DNA from: an uncultured Brevibacillus sp.
Lineage (GTDB): Bacteria > Bacillota > Bacilli > Brevibacillales > Brevibacillaceae
Length of the DNA: 64,000 nucleotides
NCBI RefSeq assembly: GCF_947502445.1
Contig: NZ_CANMZW010000002.1
Span: forward strand, 248,001 to 312,000
Direction: 5' to 3'
Part shown: positions 1 to 8,888 of the stretch, piece by piece
How the letters are laid out: each line of letters opens with the position of its first letter
Position numbering within the stretch: position 1 is the first letter of the stretch
Notes under the pieces: generated by a model
The model's input: the letters and a program-made list of their open reading frames with translations, nothing else
What the model was told of the DNA's origin: nothing
Databases searched by the model: none
Program-made: the position numbers and the translations under genes

Positions 1-424
1 TAGGAATCGGTCCAATTCGATACAGCTTTGTAATTTGCGATTGGCGGTCTAACACGATTGGAAATGTAACATTGAATTGCTTAACGAATGGCTCAACTGC
101 GATTGGCGATTCACCGATATTCACGCCCAGTACGACGAGTCCTTTGTCCTTGAACTTATCGTATTGTGCTTGCAATGCAGGCATCTCTTCTTTACAGGGC
201 TCACACCAGGTGCCCCAGAAATTAAGCACGACGCCTTTTCCTTTCAAATCACCAAGTGCCATCTCGGGTCCATTTAGCTGCTCCAGGCTAAAATTCGGAG
301 CATTACTCCCTACTTTTACAGCTTGTGGATCCTTCACGAAGCTGGAATAAAGAGCAAAGACAAGTGCCACGAGCAAAAGGCCCAACACGGCAATCCGAAC
401 ATAGGTACGATTGCTTTTGTTCAT
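1..424 (-). CDS. resA: ResA-like thiol-disulfide oxidoreductase (3' end cut by window edge)
   Basis: The frame opens at an ATG at 424 and stays open for 141 codons to the left edge, so the C-terminus is missing. Residues about 10-28 form one hydrophobic segment after a basic start, which fits a membrane anchor. The thioredoxin-like domain follows and carries the redox motif WCEPC, preceded by LNFWGT. WCEPC is the ResA signature. Members of this family reduce the haem-binding cysteines of apocytochrome c on the outer face of the membrane, working with CcdA and ResBC. ResB and ResC would be expected just beyond the left edge. rluB lies upstream on the same strand after a 108-base gap, an order known from Bacillus. 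Function follows from family knowledge. Confidence 0.88.
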   Translation of the reverse strand, partial: MNKSNRTYVRIAVLGLLLVALVFALYSSFVKDPQAVKVGSNAPNFSLEQLNGPEMALGDLKGKGVVLNFWGTWCEPCKEEMPALQAQYDKFKDKGLVVLGVNIGESPIAVEPFVKQFNVTFPIVLDRQSQITKLYRIGPIP

Positions 425-532
425 GTTGCCCAAACTCCCATCTATTACTAATAGAAATACAAGGTTTTCCTTTCTATTATAGCGTTCCTAGTTTTTCCGC
501 CAGCGCATAACTTATGAACAGATTTTGAACGA

Positions 533-1282
533 TCAGCGCTTTCGACCTTTGTCCCGCTTCTTTTGAACCAGGCCTTGTTTGAGCCTGTCTACTTCTGTCG
601 TTGTCAAAGGACGAAATTGACCAGCTGAAAGTCCTTCCAATGTAAGAAACCCGAGCCGAATGCGCTCCAGTGTAATAACAGGATGTCCAATCGCGTCACA
701 CATCCTGCGTACTTGCCGGTTGCGACCTTCATGAATCGTCAGCTCGACTAAAGCTCTGCCTGCTTTTGTGTCTGTGTTCAGGAGCCTCGCCTCCCCCGGA
801 GAGGTCATTCCATCCTCCAGGCGAATACCCGTTGCGAGCTTTTTTACTTTCTCAGGAGTCGGAATGCCTTTTACCCATGCACGATAGACTTTGTCGATTT
901 CGTAGCTTGGGTGAGCTAGCTTGTTTGCCAGCTCTCCGTCATTCGTCAAGATGAGCAAGCCGGATGTATCGTAATCCAAGCGGCCAACTGGATATACCCG
1001 TTCCTTGATCCCTTTTAGCAAATCGGTAACAACCCGCCTTCCTTGTGGGTCGGTTACACTTGTAATCACACCGGTCGGCTTGTAGAGCAGCAGATGCACG
1101 TGCTTCTCCAGCTGAATTCTTCGTCCATTCACCACGATCTGATCGCTTTGCGGATCTACTCTCGTACCGAGTTCGCGGACCACGCTGCCGTTCACTTGTA
1201 CCTTGCCTTGTACAATCAGCTCTTCACAATGGCGACGAGAGGCTACTCCAGCATGTGCCAAGACTTTTTGTAAACGTTCCAT
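533..1282 (-). CDS. rluB: 23S rRNA pseudouridine synthase, RluB type
   Basis: This 249-residue protein has an N-terminal S4 RNA-binding domain (MERLQKVLAHAG through about residue 60). A RsuA/RluB/RluE catalytic domain follows, with GRLDYDTSGLL holding the catalytic aspartate and a downstream NRQVRRM motif. The family isomerises a uridine in helix 89/90 of 23S rRNA during large-subunit assembly. I chose the ATG at 1282 because GAGGTG sits nine bases upstream; a GTG four codons earlier overlaps that ribosome binding site. It lies between spmB and resA on the same strand, with a terminator-like hairpin separating it from spmB. Its exact target nucleotide cannot be read from the sequence. Confidence 0.9.
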   Translation of the reverse strand: MERLQKVLAHAGVASRRHCEELIVQGKVQVNGSVVRELGTRVDPQSDQIVVNGRRIQLEKHVHLLLYKPTGVITSVTDPQGRRVVTDLLKGIKERVYPVGRLDYDTSGLLILTNDGELANKLAHPSYEIDKVYRAWVKGIPTPEKVKKLATGIRLEDGMTSPGEARLLNTDTKAGRALVELTIHEGRNRQVRRMCDAIGHPVITLERIRLGFLTLEGLSAGQFRPLTTTEVDRLKQGLVQKKRDKGRKR

Positions 1283-1341
1283 TGTATGGATCACCTCTAC
1301 AACATCATACCCATTCTTACCAGTGTGGACAAGAAAAAGGC

Positions 1342-1372
1342 AAAAACTTCCCCACCTGCAGGGAAGTTTTTT
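1342..1372 (-). terminator. Hairpin terminator after spmB
   Basis: AACTTCCC and GGGAAGTT form a stem around an eight-base loop, with T-runs on both sides, so it could work in both directions. It sits just downstream of the spmB stop on the minus strand and ends the dacB-spmA-spmB unit. Confidence 0.75.
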
Positions 1373-1398
1373 GTCGGAAGTGTAGCATAATTGTCGAA

Positions 1399-1932
1399 TT
1401 ACGAAAATACGTAAGACACGATGATCAAGGAGAAGATGACACCTGCAAGATCAGACCAGAGTCCCACTTTTAACGCATAGGCCGAGTTGCGGATACCTAC
1501 TGCCCCAAAATACACGGTTAGCACATAAAGTGTCGTGTCTGTGCTCCCTTGCATCGTGGCGGCCAAGCGCCCGAGGAAGGAGTCTGGTCCGTACTGCGCA
1601 ATTAAATCGGTAGCAATCGCCAGTGAACCAGTGCCAGTCATCGGCCTAAGCAAGGCTAAAGGAACAATTTCCTCAGGAAAGTGAATCGCATCCAGTGCCG
1701 GCCTGATCGCACTCAATAGCAGCTCCAACGCCCCTGATTCTCTGAACATCGTTACGGCGACCATCATAGCGATCAGATGAGGCAAAATACGAATCGTGGT
1801 CGTAAGCCCCCCTTTTGCGCCCTCCACAAACGTCTCATATACTGGAACCCGTTTGCTCCATCCGTAGAGCAGTACAAAGGCAATCATGACGGGAATCGCC
1901 CAAAGGGAGAGCAGGGATACCCATTGGTACAT
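1399..1932 (-). CDS. spmB: Spore maturation protein B
   Basis: This 177-residue integral membrane protein belongs to the nucleoside-recognition (Gate) domain family. It contains the stretch LRPMTGTGSLAIATDL and a later STDTTLY motif, both typical of SpmB. In Bacillus, SpmA and SpmB are needed for proper dehydration of the spore core, and their loss lowers heat resistance. The gene follows spmA by 14 bases and is the last gene of dacB-spmA-spmB. A purine-rich GGGGGA lies about eight bases before the ATG. Mother-cell expression is expected from the operon and family, not shown directly here. Confidence 0.92.
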   Translation of the reverse strand: MYQWVSLLSLWAIPVMIAFVLLYGWSKRVPVYETFVEGAKGGLTTTIRILPHLIAMMVAVTMFRESGALELLLSAIRPALDAIHFPEEIVPLALLRPMTGTGSLAIATDLIAQYGPDSFLGRLAATMQGSTDTTLYVLTVYFGAVGIRNSAYALKVGLWSDLAGVIFSLIIVSYVFS

Positions 1933-1946
1933 GCGAAGATCCCCCT

Positions 1947-2537
1947 TTACCTGTGACGTCTCATGTGACGATACCGATACCAGCGATCAATCAGTAGTGC
2001 GACAATCGTTGCAGCAAAGGATGACAATAGGGTTGTACCGACAATTTCTACCGGATTAACCGAGCCGTATTGCATACGAATCGCAATCATCGTTGTCGGA
2101 ATAATCGTGATACTCGCTGTATTGATCGCCAGGAGCGTACACATCGCTGGCGAGGCTACTTGTTTGTCCGGATTCAGTTTTTGCAATTCTTCCATCGCCT
2201 TCAGCCCCATCGGAGTAGCTGCATTACCAAGCCCGAGCAAATTCGCGCTCATATTGGACAAAATGTACCCCATCGCTGGATGTCCTTTTGGAATATCGGG
2301 AAACAAGCGCGAAATGATCGGGGACAACGCATGTGCCAACAGCTCCAAAAGACCTGATTTTTCCGCAATTCGCATGATACCCATCCAGAATGCCAATATA
2401 CTGAGAAGGCCAAAACAAACCGTGACACCTGTCTTGGCCCCTTCGAAGGCAGCTTGATTGATCACTTCCATGCGTCCCGTTGCCGCCGCTACAGCGATGC
2501 TGATCACAATCAGGGCGAGCCAAATAATATTAAGCAC
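1947..2537 (-). CDS. spmA: Spore maturation protein A
   Basis: The product is a 196-residue polytopic membrane protein of the nucleoside-recognition family. Its segment PAMGYILSNMSANLLGLGNAATPMGLKAM is the usual SpmA core, read here at residues about 85-115. It acts with SpmB in spore core dehydration. The GTG start at 2537 overlaps the last codons of dacB by eight bases and has a G-rich ribosome binding site, which indicates translational coupling. The C-terminus ends in a basic tail (RYRHMRRHR). The dacB-spmA-spmB order is conserved in Bacillus. Confidence 0.92.
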   Translation of the reverse strand: MLNIIWLALIVISIAVAAATGRMEVINQAAFEGAKTGVTVCFGLLSILAFWMGIMRIAEKSGLLELLAHALSPIISRLFPDIPKGHPAMGYILSNMSANLLGLGNAATPMGLKAMEELQKLNPDKQVASPAMCTLLAINTASITIIPTTMIAIRMQYGSVNPVEIVGTTLLSSFAATIVALLIDRWYRYRHMRRHR

Positions 2538-3705
2538 TCCACAGCCCCCCTGCCATCAAGTTCCACACCTTCTGCCAAAAGGTTTGCGGACTTGACTTCG
2601 CCTGAGATGTCCATGTTGGTTCAGTCACGTCTACTGTCAACGGTACCTGACCGATCATGTCCTCTTTCAGATAAAATTGGAGAAAACCGACCAGCTGCCC
2701 ATCCATTTTGGCTGTTACATTCGATTCACCCATCACCACACGCGTACGCATAGCGGACTCCTCAGAGGATTGCAGCGGGTATTGAAAACCATTCATCGCG
2801 ACCAAATGCGTACCCTTCTCCATCGTAATCGGCGTGTGCGGTTGTACATTCTCACCTAAGCTCACCAGCTTTTTCAGCGGAAAATGGGCAAAACCCCAGT
2901 CCAAAAGCTTCGCCGAATCATTCCAGTCATCAGAAGCATTCAGCGTGATCGTAGCGAGTTGTCTGCCATCTCGTGTCGCTGACGAGGCCAGACAACGCTT
3001 TGCAAGCTTTGTATAGCCTGTTTTCACTCCATCCGCGCCATTATACAGGTGCAGCATTTTGTTTTTGTTCAAAAGCCGCCTATCCCACTCTTCACCTTCC
3101 CAAGAGATGTCCTTGACCTTCGTTGAGACGATTTGCCGAAAAGTAGGATTCCGCAGGGCATAGGTGGAAAGCTTTGCCATGTCTTCCGCTGTCGAATAAT
3201 GCATATTGCTATCATCCAGACCGTGGGGATTGGTAAAATTCGTGTGCTCCATTCCGATGAGCGCAGCCTTTTCATTCATCAAATAAGTAAAGCCTGGCAC
3301 AGAGCCGCCGATATGTGTGGCAATCGTTACAGCTGCGTCATTGCCTGAGCGCAGCATCAGTCCATACAGCAGGTCCTCGAGAGTTAGCTTTTCCGAACGT
3401 TTCAGGTAGATCGAGGAACCCTCTACGCCCACCGCTTCCGGGGGAACCGTTACGACTGTGTCCAATTTCCCCATTTCAATCGCCACGATGGCTGTCATTG
3501 TCTTGGTTAGGCTTGCGATCCGCATTTTTTTTGTGCCATTTTTTGAATAAAGGATTCTGCCGCTCGTCACATCTATTAATGCCGCTCCCTCTGCTGATAG
3601 CCCAGGTGGAGAGCCCGCTGCTTTTGCCAGGATACCCGGCCCGATTAATAGCTGTATCAAAAGAAAAACGACGAGCACGCCGGATAGCTGTTTTCGCACG
3701 TTCAT
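2530..3705 (-). CDS. dacB: Sporulation D-alanyl-D-alanine carboxypeptidase DacB (PBP5*)
   Basis: This 391-residue class A low-molecular-weight penicillin-binding protein trims D-Ala from peptidoglycan stem peptides. In sporulation DacB controls cross-linking of the spore cortex from the mother-cell side. A signal peptide covers about residues 1-28. The three serine-enzyme motifs are visible: SLTK (SxxK), SGN in RSGNDAA, and KTG in GVKTGYT. A C-terminal beta-domain ends the protein. Longer in-frame starts exist, but GGAGG six bases before the ATG at 3705 fixes this start. It leads dacB-spmA-spmB, and a sigma-E-like promoter is proposed upstream. Assignment to DacB rather than DacA rests on the spmAB context. 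Confidence 0.92.
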   Translation of the reverse strand: MNVRKQLSGVLVVFLLIQLLIGPGILAKAAGSPPGLSAEGAALIDVTSGRILYSKNGTKKMRIASLTKTMTAIVAIEMGKLDTVVTVPPEAVGVEGSSIYLKRSEKLTLEDLLYGLMLRSGNDAAVTIATHIGGSVPGFTYLMNEKAALIGMEHTNFTNPHGLDDSNMHYSTAEDMAKLSTYALRNPTFRQIVSTKVKDISWEGEEWDRRLLNKNKMLHLYNGADGVKTGYTKLAKRCLASSATRDGRQLATITLNASDDWNDSAKLLDWGFAHFPLKKLVSLGENVQPHTPITMEKGTHLVAMNGFQYPLQSSEESAMRTRVVMGESNVTAKMDGQLVGFLQFYLKEDMIGQVPLTVDVTEPTWTSQAKSSPQTFWQKVWNLMAGGLWSA

Positions 3706-3754
3706 AAACGTCCTCCCCATCACAAAAGTACAACGATACACAGGTTTGTACCAT

Positions 3755-3783
3755 AGTATATGGGGACGAGTCGTTTGATAGTA
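3755..3783 (-). promoter_or_regulatory. Candidate sigma-E promoter of dacB-spmAB
   Basis: On the minus strand TACTATC is followed after 14 bases by CATATACT. The sigma-E consensus is roughly KMATATT-N14-CATACANT, so the match is partial (5 of 7 and 6 of 8). It lies 50 bases upstream of the dacB ATG, and sigma-E control is known for Bacillus dacB. Confidence 0.4.
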
Positions 3784-3802
3784 CGAAAAACTGTCCAGGC
3801 AG

Positions 3803-4390
3803 CTAGTCGTTTGATGGTTCTTCTGCTTTGCCAAAAAGGGCGGATGCTTCCAAACGCGCCTCTTCGATGTCGAGATTGATGGGCGGCTCAGGTAGATCTC
3901 CCAACTCCCGCAACCCAAAATGCTCCAAAAAATCTTTTGTTGTCGCATATAGAATCGGTCGTCCGATTCCCTCTGCCCTGCCCGCCTCACGAATCAGTTG
4001 CTTCGACAGGAGGGTATTGAGTGCCTTTTCACATTTTACTCCGCGAATTTCTTCAATTTCAGAACGCGTCAGTGGTTGTTTGTAAGCAACGATCGCCAAT
4101 GTTTCCAAAGCTGCTTGCGAGAGTGTCGATTGTCCTGGTGAAGTTGCCAGTCGCTCGAAATATGGAACATGCTCGGGCAAGGTAGTCAGCTGGTAAGCCT
4201 TGGCGACCTCCACAATTTGAATCCCACGGCCAGCACGGCGAAAATCAGCCTTCATGTCCTCGATGACATCAACAACCACTTCTTCGGATACCTCGGTGAT
4301 TTCACTAATTTCTTTGGCGTCGATTCCTTCATCACCCGAGATGAACAACAAGCCCTCAATGACGCCTTTCAGCTTGTCATAGTCCATCAT
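3803..4390 (-). CDS. scpB: Segregation and condensation protein B
   Basis: ScpB is a winged-helix (kite) subunit of the Smc-ScpA-ScpB condensin that compacts and separates chromosomes. The 195-residue product has the family regions KGVIEGLLFISGDEG near the N-terminus, then TLAIVAYKQPLTRSEIEEIRG, and an ERGLAEGIGRPILY-like turn (here AGRAEGIGRPILY). I chose the ATG at 4390 because AGGAG lies six bases before it. Start codons upstream would lie inside scpA. Its start overlaps the scpA end by 14 bases, so the two are probably translated together, as expected for partners in one complex. Confidence 0.94.
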   Translation of the reverse strand: MMDYDKLKGVIEGLLFISGDEGIDAKEISEITEVSEEVVVDVIEDMKADFRRAGRGIQIVEVAKAYQLTTLPEHVPYFERLATSPGQSTLSQAALETLAIVAYKQPLTRSEIEEIRGVKCEKALNTLLSKQLIREAGRAEGIGRPILYATTKDFLEHFGLRELGDLPEPPINLDIEEARLEASALFGKAEEPSND

Positions 4391-5144
4391 TTGAGGCTCC
4401 TTTCGATCCATTTTCACAAATCATAATATCTTGAAACAGTTGATTTTGCATACAAGTAATTTCTTTGGCCTTCATCAACTCAAGCAAGGCGAGAAAGGTA
4501 GTGACGATCTCTGAACGTGTAGCTCCGCCTGTGAAAAGCTGGGAAAATCGTACCATGCCTCCTACTCCACGGACCAGATGGCGAATTTCCTTCATCCGGT
4601 CTTTAATAGAGACTTCATCACGGGATACTTTGGTGATCGGCTCCTTTTCCTTTACCTTCTTCACCAGCTTCTCTAGGGCGTTTATCAGATCGTAGAGAGT
4701 TACATCCTTTACCGTATGCTCTTCTTCTCGTACATAAGATGATAGATTCTCTGCCGGTCGAGTAAACACTTGATTGCGCCCAATTTCCATTTCTCGCAAT
4801 TGTTCTGCCAACATCTTATAGCGCTTGTACTCCAAGAGCCTGGCAACCAGCTCTTCACGAGGGTCGACCTCTTCTACATCCATATCTAGGAACTGCTGAA
4901 AGACGTGTTCCTCTTTCTTTGGCAACAGCATTTTACTTTTAATAGAGAGGAGGGTAGCCGCCATAACTACGAATTCACTCGCAACATCGAGTTGAAGCTG
5001 CTGCATGGTGTCTATCGTTGCAAGATATTGTTCTGTAATCTCTGCTACTGGTATGTCATAGATGTCCACTTCTGCCTTGTCGATCAAATGGAGCAGCAGG
5101 TCGAGTGGACCCTCAAAGGAATCCAGTTTGATGCTGTATGCCAA
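4377..5144 (-). CDS. scpA: Segregation and condensation protein A (kleisin)
   Basis: ScpA is the kleisin that closes the Smc ring and binds ScpB. The 255-residue protein begins with the hallmark SFEGPLDLLLHLIDKAEVDIYDIPVAEIT. It continues with the MAATLLSIKSKMLLP helix and ends with a winged-helix segment around TRSEIVTTFLALLELMK. It starts at TTG 5144, with GAGGG seven bases upstream. The scpB start overlaps its end. The M50 protease gene follows the same strand downstream of another unit at 5164, 20 bases upstream of scpA, so all three may be one transcript. Confidence 0.94.
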   Translation of the reverse strand: MAYSIKLDSFEGPLDLLLHLIDKAEVDIYDIPVAEITEQYLATIDTMQQLQLDVASEFVVMAATLLSIKSKMLLPKKEEHVFQQFLDMDVEEVDPREELVARLLEYKRYKMLAEQLREMEIGRNQVFTRPAENLSSYVREEEHTVKDVTLYDLINALEKLVKKVKEKEPITKVSRDEVSIKDRMKEIRHLVRGVGGMVRFSQLFTGGATRSEIVTTFLALLELMKAKEITCMQNQLFQDIMICENGSKGASNDGL

Positions 5145-5163
5145 AAGTAGTCCCTCGTTTCCT

Positions 5164-5832
5164 CTAAATAAACAGTGTTGCGATGCTATGCGCGATTCCC
5201 CGAACCCCCATGATTACCATCATGAATGGAGCATCAAATATGATCGAGCGGATTCCCGGAATAAAGATCAGTAGTAACAAGATCCACGGTCCATAAATTT
5301 CAAATTTGTAAAATCCCCCGTCCCATTTGCGCGGGGACAGGAAGCGCAAGATTTTGTAGCCATCCAATGGAGGAACTGGTAAAAGGTTAAACATAAACAA
5401 AGCAGCGTTAATCGTAATCAAATATTGCATAGTATGCTCGATTGCAAATACAGCCTTCTCACCCATTCCCAGCGTGACGCCATAATAGTCCATCAGGATG
5501 AATATGGTGTAAGAAATGATCGAGAGCACGAGGTTAATGAGCGGGCCTGCTGCTGAAACATAGACGATGCCCAGACGCTTGTTTCCACGAAAATGAAGCG
5601 GATTAATCGGAACTGGCTTCGCCCATCCAAACGGACCAAACAAAATAAGAATCAAACCGAATGGATCAATGTGCGGGATTGGATTCAATGTTAGGCGGCC
5701 TTCATCCTTGGCCGTGCTGTCACCCAGCTTCCAGGCGACAAAGGCATGTGCCCATTCGTGCAAAGAGAAAGCGATGACGAACGCGATTAAGCGAAACGGC
5801 ACCGTATTCCATTCAAAGTGAAAAAGATCCAT
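5164..5832 (-). CDS. Site-2 protease family (M50) membrane zinc metallopeptidase
   Basis: This 222-residue polytopic membrane protein carries the zinc-binding HExxH motif (HEWAHAF) in its first transmembrane region. A second metal-site motif, NLLPVPPLDGYKI, lies near residue 150, as in YwhC/rhomboid-like short M50 proteins without PDZ domains. The family cuts substrates within the membrane. The substrate here is unknown. The start at 5832 is set by GAGGAGG five to seven bases before the ATG; the open frame extends 31 codons further upstream without a better site. It sits between ppiB and scpA on the same strand. Bacillus has a similar gene in other contexts. Confidence 0.88.
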   Translation of the reverse strand: MDLFHFEWNTVPFRLIAFVIAFSLHEWAHAFVAWKLGDSTAKDEGRLTLNPIPHIDPFGLILILFGPFGWAKPVPINPLHFRGNKRLGIVYVSAAGPLINLVLSIISYTIFILMDYYGVTLGMGEKAVFAIEHTMQYLITINAALFMFNLLPVPPLDGYKILRFLSPRKWDGGFYKFEIYGPWILLLLIFIPGIRSIIFDAPFMMVIMGVRGIAHSIATLFI

Positions 5833-5926
5833 TGGTTCCTCCTCTGAAAAATCGTCTACCTTATAAGATACCAGCAGATGGATAGGCTTACAAGTATTCT
5901 GCTTTCTTGTTCGTATGATAGACACT

Positions 5927-5959
5927 AAAAACCGGCCCCTTCTTCGGCGCCGGTTTTTT
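5927..5959 (-). terminator. Rho-independent terminator after ppiB
   Basis: ACCGGC and GCCGGT form a GC-rich stem with A/T runs on both sides, so a T-run follows it on the minus strand. It lies 15 bases beyond the ppiB stop and separates ppiB from the M50 gene. Confidence 0.85.
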
Positions 5960-5973
5960 GGGTGTGGAGCTAA

Positions 5974-6408
5974 TTATTCAGCTACAATTTTTACGTTGCT
6001 CATTTTGTCGCCTTGCTTGATCGCATCTACATGCTCCATACCAGAGGTAATGCGGCCAAATACAGTATGTACGCCATCAAGGTGAGGGAAGGAATCGTAG
6101 CAGATGAAGAATTGGCTTCCGCCAGTGTCTTTTCCTGCGTGAGCCATGGAGAGCGCACCGCGCAAATGCTTGTGCGGGTTTCCTTTTGTTTCACATTTGA
6201 TTGTGTAGCCAGGACCGCCAGTACCTGTTCCGTGCGGGCAACCACCTTGTGCGACGAAGCCAGGGATCACACGGTGGAAAGACAGACCGTTGTAAAAGCC
6301 TTCGTTGATCAGCTTTTCAAAGTTTGCGACTGTGCCAGGAGCTTCTTGATCAAACAGCTCCAACTCGATTTCATTGCCATTTTCCATGGTAATATGTGCT
6401 TTTTTCAT
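5974..6408 (-). CDS. ppiB: Peptidyl-prolyl cis-trans isomerase, cyclophilin type
   Basis: This 144-residue single-domain cytosolic cyclophilin accelerates folding by isomerising Xaa-Pro bonds. Visible family motifs are [13 protein letters not shown] (with the catalytic arginine in FHRV), the GALSMAH segment and SQFFI. The length matches short bacterial PpiB proteins without a signal peptide. GGAGG lies seven bases before the ATG. It has its own terminator downstream, so it is probably transcribed alone. Confidence 0.94.
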   Translation of the reverse strand: MKKAHITMENGNEIELELFDQEAPGTVANFEKLINEGFYNGLSFHRVIPGFVAQGGCPHGTGTGGPGYTIKCETKGNPHKHLRGALSMAHAGKDTGGSQFFICYDSFPHLDGVHTVFGRITSGMEHVDAIKQGDKMSNVKIVAE

Positions 6409-6475
6409 ATGTAAGCCTCCAAACCTGGTAAAGTTAACGTTCTCATTTTACCATGCGAAGTAGTTGCCGTCCAAT

Positions 6476-8749
6476 TTAACCCTGCATCCGGAGCCGATCC
6501 TCAAAAGGAAACTCGCAATCCTTGATAAATACGGTGCCCGCATACGATTTCGCGAGCTGCTTCATGACGGCTGCTTGTTTCGCAATCGCTTCTGCATTTG
6601 CGTACATGCCAGGCTGTATATAAACACCCGCCATAGACATGGACAAGACTTCTCCATCCCCCATACGCCGTTTTTCGTAAATATCTGCGAAGTAAGGGGT
6701 AAAGGCATCCATGATGAAAGAGCCAAGCGCATCAGCGCACTGTACCGACGTGATGAGAATGAAGTCATCACCGCCGATGTGACCAATAAAATCAGCACCG
6801 CTTCCATATCGCTTCGCTGCCTCTTTTAACAACGTCGCCGTCCGTACAATGATCTGATCACCGACGTCAAAGCCATATCGATCATTAAACCATTTGAAAT
6901 GGTCGAGATCACAATAAATTACCATTTGATCAGCTTTTTGCTTCACCCGTTGATTGAGCTCTCTTTCAATCTGTACGTTGCCAGGCAAACCGGTTAGCGG
7001 ATTTGCGGAGCTTGCCAATTCGAGCTTAACCGAAGCCATTTTGTCCAATAGACTCTGCACGGTGACGATTCCGATATACTCATTATTGTCTCCTATAATG
7101 ATCACCACATCGTACAGGTGATGAGCATCCCGCGCCATCGCCCGTCTCGCTACCTCTTCCAGCTTGTCGTCTTTTCCTGCAAGCAGCGGATTGGTATTCA
7201 TGATTTGTGAAACCGGGCGATCATAGTATAAGGCGATTCCGTACTGCCCCCCCAATATTTGATAGAGCTGAAAGCGCATAAGAAGGCCAATCGGCTCTCC
7301 CTCTTCTAACACAACAATGCTTTCGGTGCGCTGATTTTGTTCAAAAATTTCGTGTATTCGCCGCACTTTTGCATGCTTTTCCACACAGATGGTCTTCGCT
7401 AATATTTCGGTCATGGCTGGAGTAAACACAGTCGGTTCTTCTTGCTCGCTGTTTCGCTTTTCTTGCATAAATCGCAAAAAGTTCATCGCTTGCCCAGACA
7501 CCTGTGCCATCCCTCTATCCGGCTTTCCGAGAAAATACCCCTGTCCATACACGACTCCAAGATCCATCAATGTCTTTAGTTCGTGCTCCGTCTCAATCCC
7601 CTCGGCGATGATTTTACAGCTTACCTTGTCAGCAAACTGTACGATCGTTTCAAGAAGCGCCTGCTTAATCGGATCTACATCAATGTTGCGGATGAGCGAC
7701 ATATCCAGCTTGATAAAATCAGGATAGATCTCTGTTATGGATTCCAGACTGGAATAGCCCGCTCCAGCATCATCCACCGCAATCAAATAGCCTTTTTTTC
7801 GATACTCCTCAATAATTTTTAAGAAAACAGTATAATTCGTGATCGCATGTCTCTCTGTTATTTCAAACACGATATTATGTGGATTCAGCCCATACTGCTC
7901 CAGTAGTGAGAATACCTTTCCACGAAGGAGAAATGGATCATCAATAGCTCGCGGATCGAGATTGATGAACAGCTTTTCTTGTGGGTTTAAATAGCGCAAT
8001 TGTTCCAATGCTCTTTTGCGGCAAATATGCTCTAAACGAAAAACAGTATCCGTTTCTTCTGCGTAGTTAAATAAGGTGGAGGGAGTGGCAAAGGGGCTGT
8101 CTTGCGGCCCACGTGCCAACGCCTCCCATCCGAGCGCTGCCCCATCTGGCAAATGAATAATCGGCATAAAATGCATCTGGACATTCTCTTCTGCCAGTAA
8201 TTTATGAAATTGCGTGACATACGTATATTTTTCTGATGTGACGCCATATTTCGCCATGTGCACGGCATGCTTCACTGAAGTATACATTTCCTTCACGACG
8301 TCCTGACCAGGCAACCAGGCATATCCGATATGAACGCGCAGGTCCTCTCTGTTGACAAAACTGACGTGTCGATTGAGTTGCCTTTCCGCAACCTCCTGAA
8401 AGTGAATGGAGAGCATTCTGCAATCTTCTTCACTCACATTGGCCCCAAAGGAGACATAAATAGCAAAATCGTCGCCCCATAGCTTTTGAATGGCGAGAAT
8501 ATTACCTTTTATCTCAAAAACTTGACGAGAAACACCCGGTAAAATTCGTTCAAAAATATGCAGAACTCGCTTGGCACTACTATCACCATAGCGGTACTCA
8601 ACATCAGTAAGTTTAACAATATCCACATAAAACATCACTACGCTGCGTCCCTTGTCTACTTCCTGACCTATGACATTTTTCAGCCAAGCCCGATTGTCCA
8701 GTGAAAAAAAGGGAAAGCGACGAAACCGTTTGATGAGCGTCGACAACAT
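6476..8749 (-). CDS. GGDEF-EAL-CBS-GGDEF cyclic-di-GMP signalling protein
   Basis: The 757-residue protein has no clear membrane segment. Residues about 35-170 resemble a degenerate GGDEF domain (WGDDF where GGDEF should be). An EAL phosphodiesterase domain follows at about 180-430. It keeps GWEALAR, NLDP, ITER, DDAGAGYSSL (DDFG normally), IKLD, EGIE and YGQGYFLGKP, so the metal and catalytic residues look present. A paired CBS region spans about 460-570. A C-terminal GGDEF domain carries GGDDF with no RxxD inhibitory site just before it. Likely activity is cyclic-di-GMP breakdown with possible nucleotide sensing by CBS; net output cannot be predicted. It appears monocistronic, between ppiB and lysA. 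Confidence 0.85.
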   Translation of the reverse strand: MLSTLIKRFRRFPFFSLDNRAWLKNVIGQEVDKGRSVVMFYVDIVKLTDVEYRYGDSSAKRVLHIFERILPGVSRQVFEIKGNILAIQKLWGDDFAIYVSFGANVSEEDCRMLSIHFQEVAERQLNRHVSFVNREDLRVHIGYAWLPGQDVVKEMYTSVKHAVHMAKYGVTSEKYTYVTQFHKLLAEENVQMHFMPIIHLPDGAALGWEALARGPQDSPFATPSTLFNYAEETDTVFRLEHICRKRALEQLRYLNPQEKLFINLDPRAIDDPFLLRGKVFSLLEQYGLNPHNIVFEITERHAITNYTVFLKIIEEYRKKGYLIAVDDAGAGYSSLESITEIYPDFIKLDMSLIRNIDVDPIKQALLETIVQFADKVSCKIIAEGIETEHELKTLMDLGVVYGQGYFLGKPDRGMAQVSGQAMNFLRFMQEKRNSEQEEPTVFTPAMTEILAKTICVEKHAKVRRIHEIFEQNQRTESIVVLEEGEPIGLLMRFQLYQILGGQYGIALYYDRPVSQIMNTNPLLAGKDDKLEEVARRAMARDAHHLYDVVIIIGDNNEYIGIVTVQSLLDKMASVKLELASSANPLTGLPGNVQIERELNQRVKQKADQMVIYCDLDHFKWFNDRYGFDVGDQIIVRTATLLKEAAKRYGSGADFIGHIGGDDFILITSVQCADALGSFIMDAFTPYFADIYEKRRMGDGEVLSMSMAGVYIQPGMYANAEAIAKQAAVMKQLAKSYAGTVFIKDCEFPFEDRLRMQG

Positions 8750-8842
8750 GCTGAATCTATCCTCCTCCCCACCCCCATTATTGCAAAGAAGTCTTAAGCT
8801 TCGGTAAATGGATTATGAAGATTGTAAGAATCCCATGATTGC

Positions 8843-8875
8843 AAAAAAGCCCTCCTGTATCGGCAGGAAGGCTTT
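8843..8875 (-). terminator. Terminator after lysA
   Basis: On the minus strand AAAGCCTTCCTG pairs imperfectly with CAGGAGGGCTTT and is followed by a run of Ts. It lies 14 bases beyond the lysA stop. Confidence 0.85.
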
Positions 8876-8888
8876 GAAACGTTTTGAG

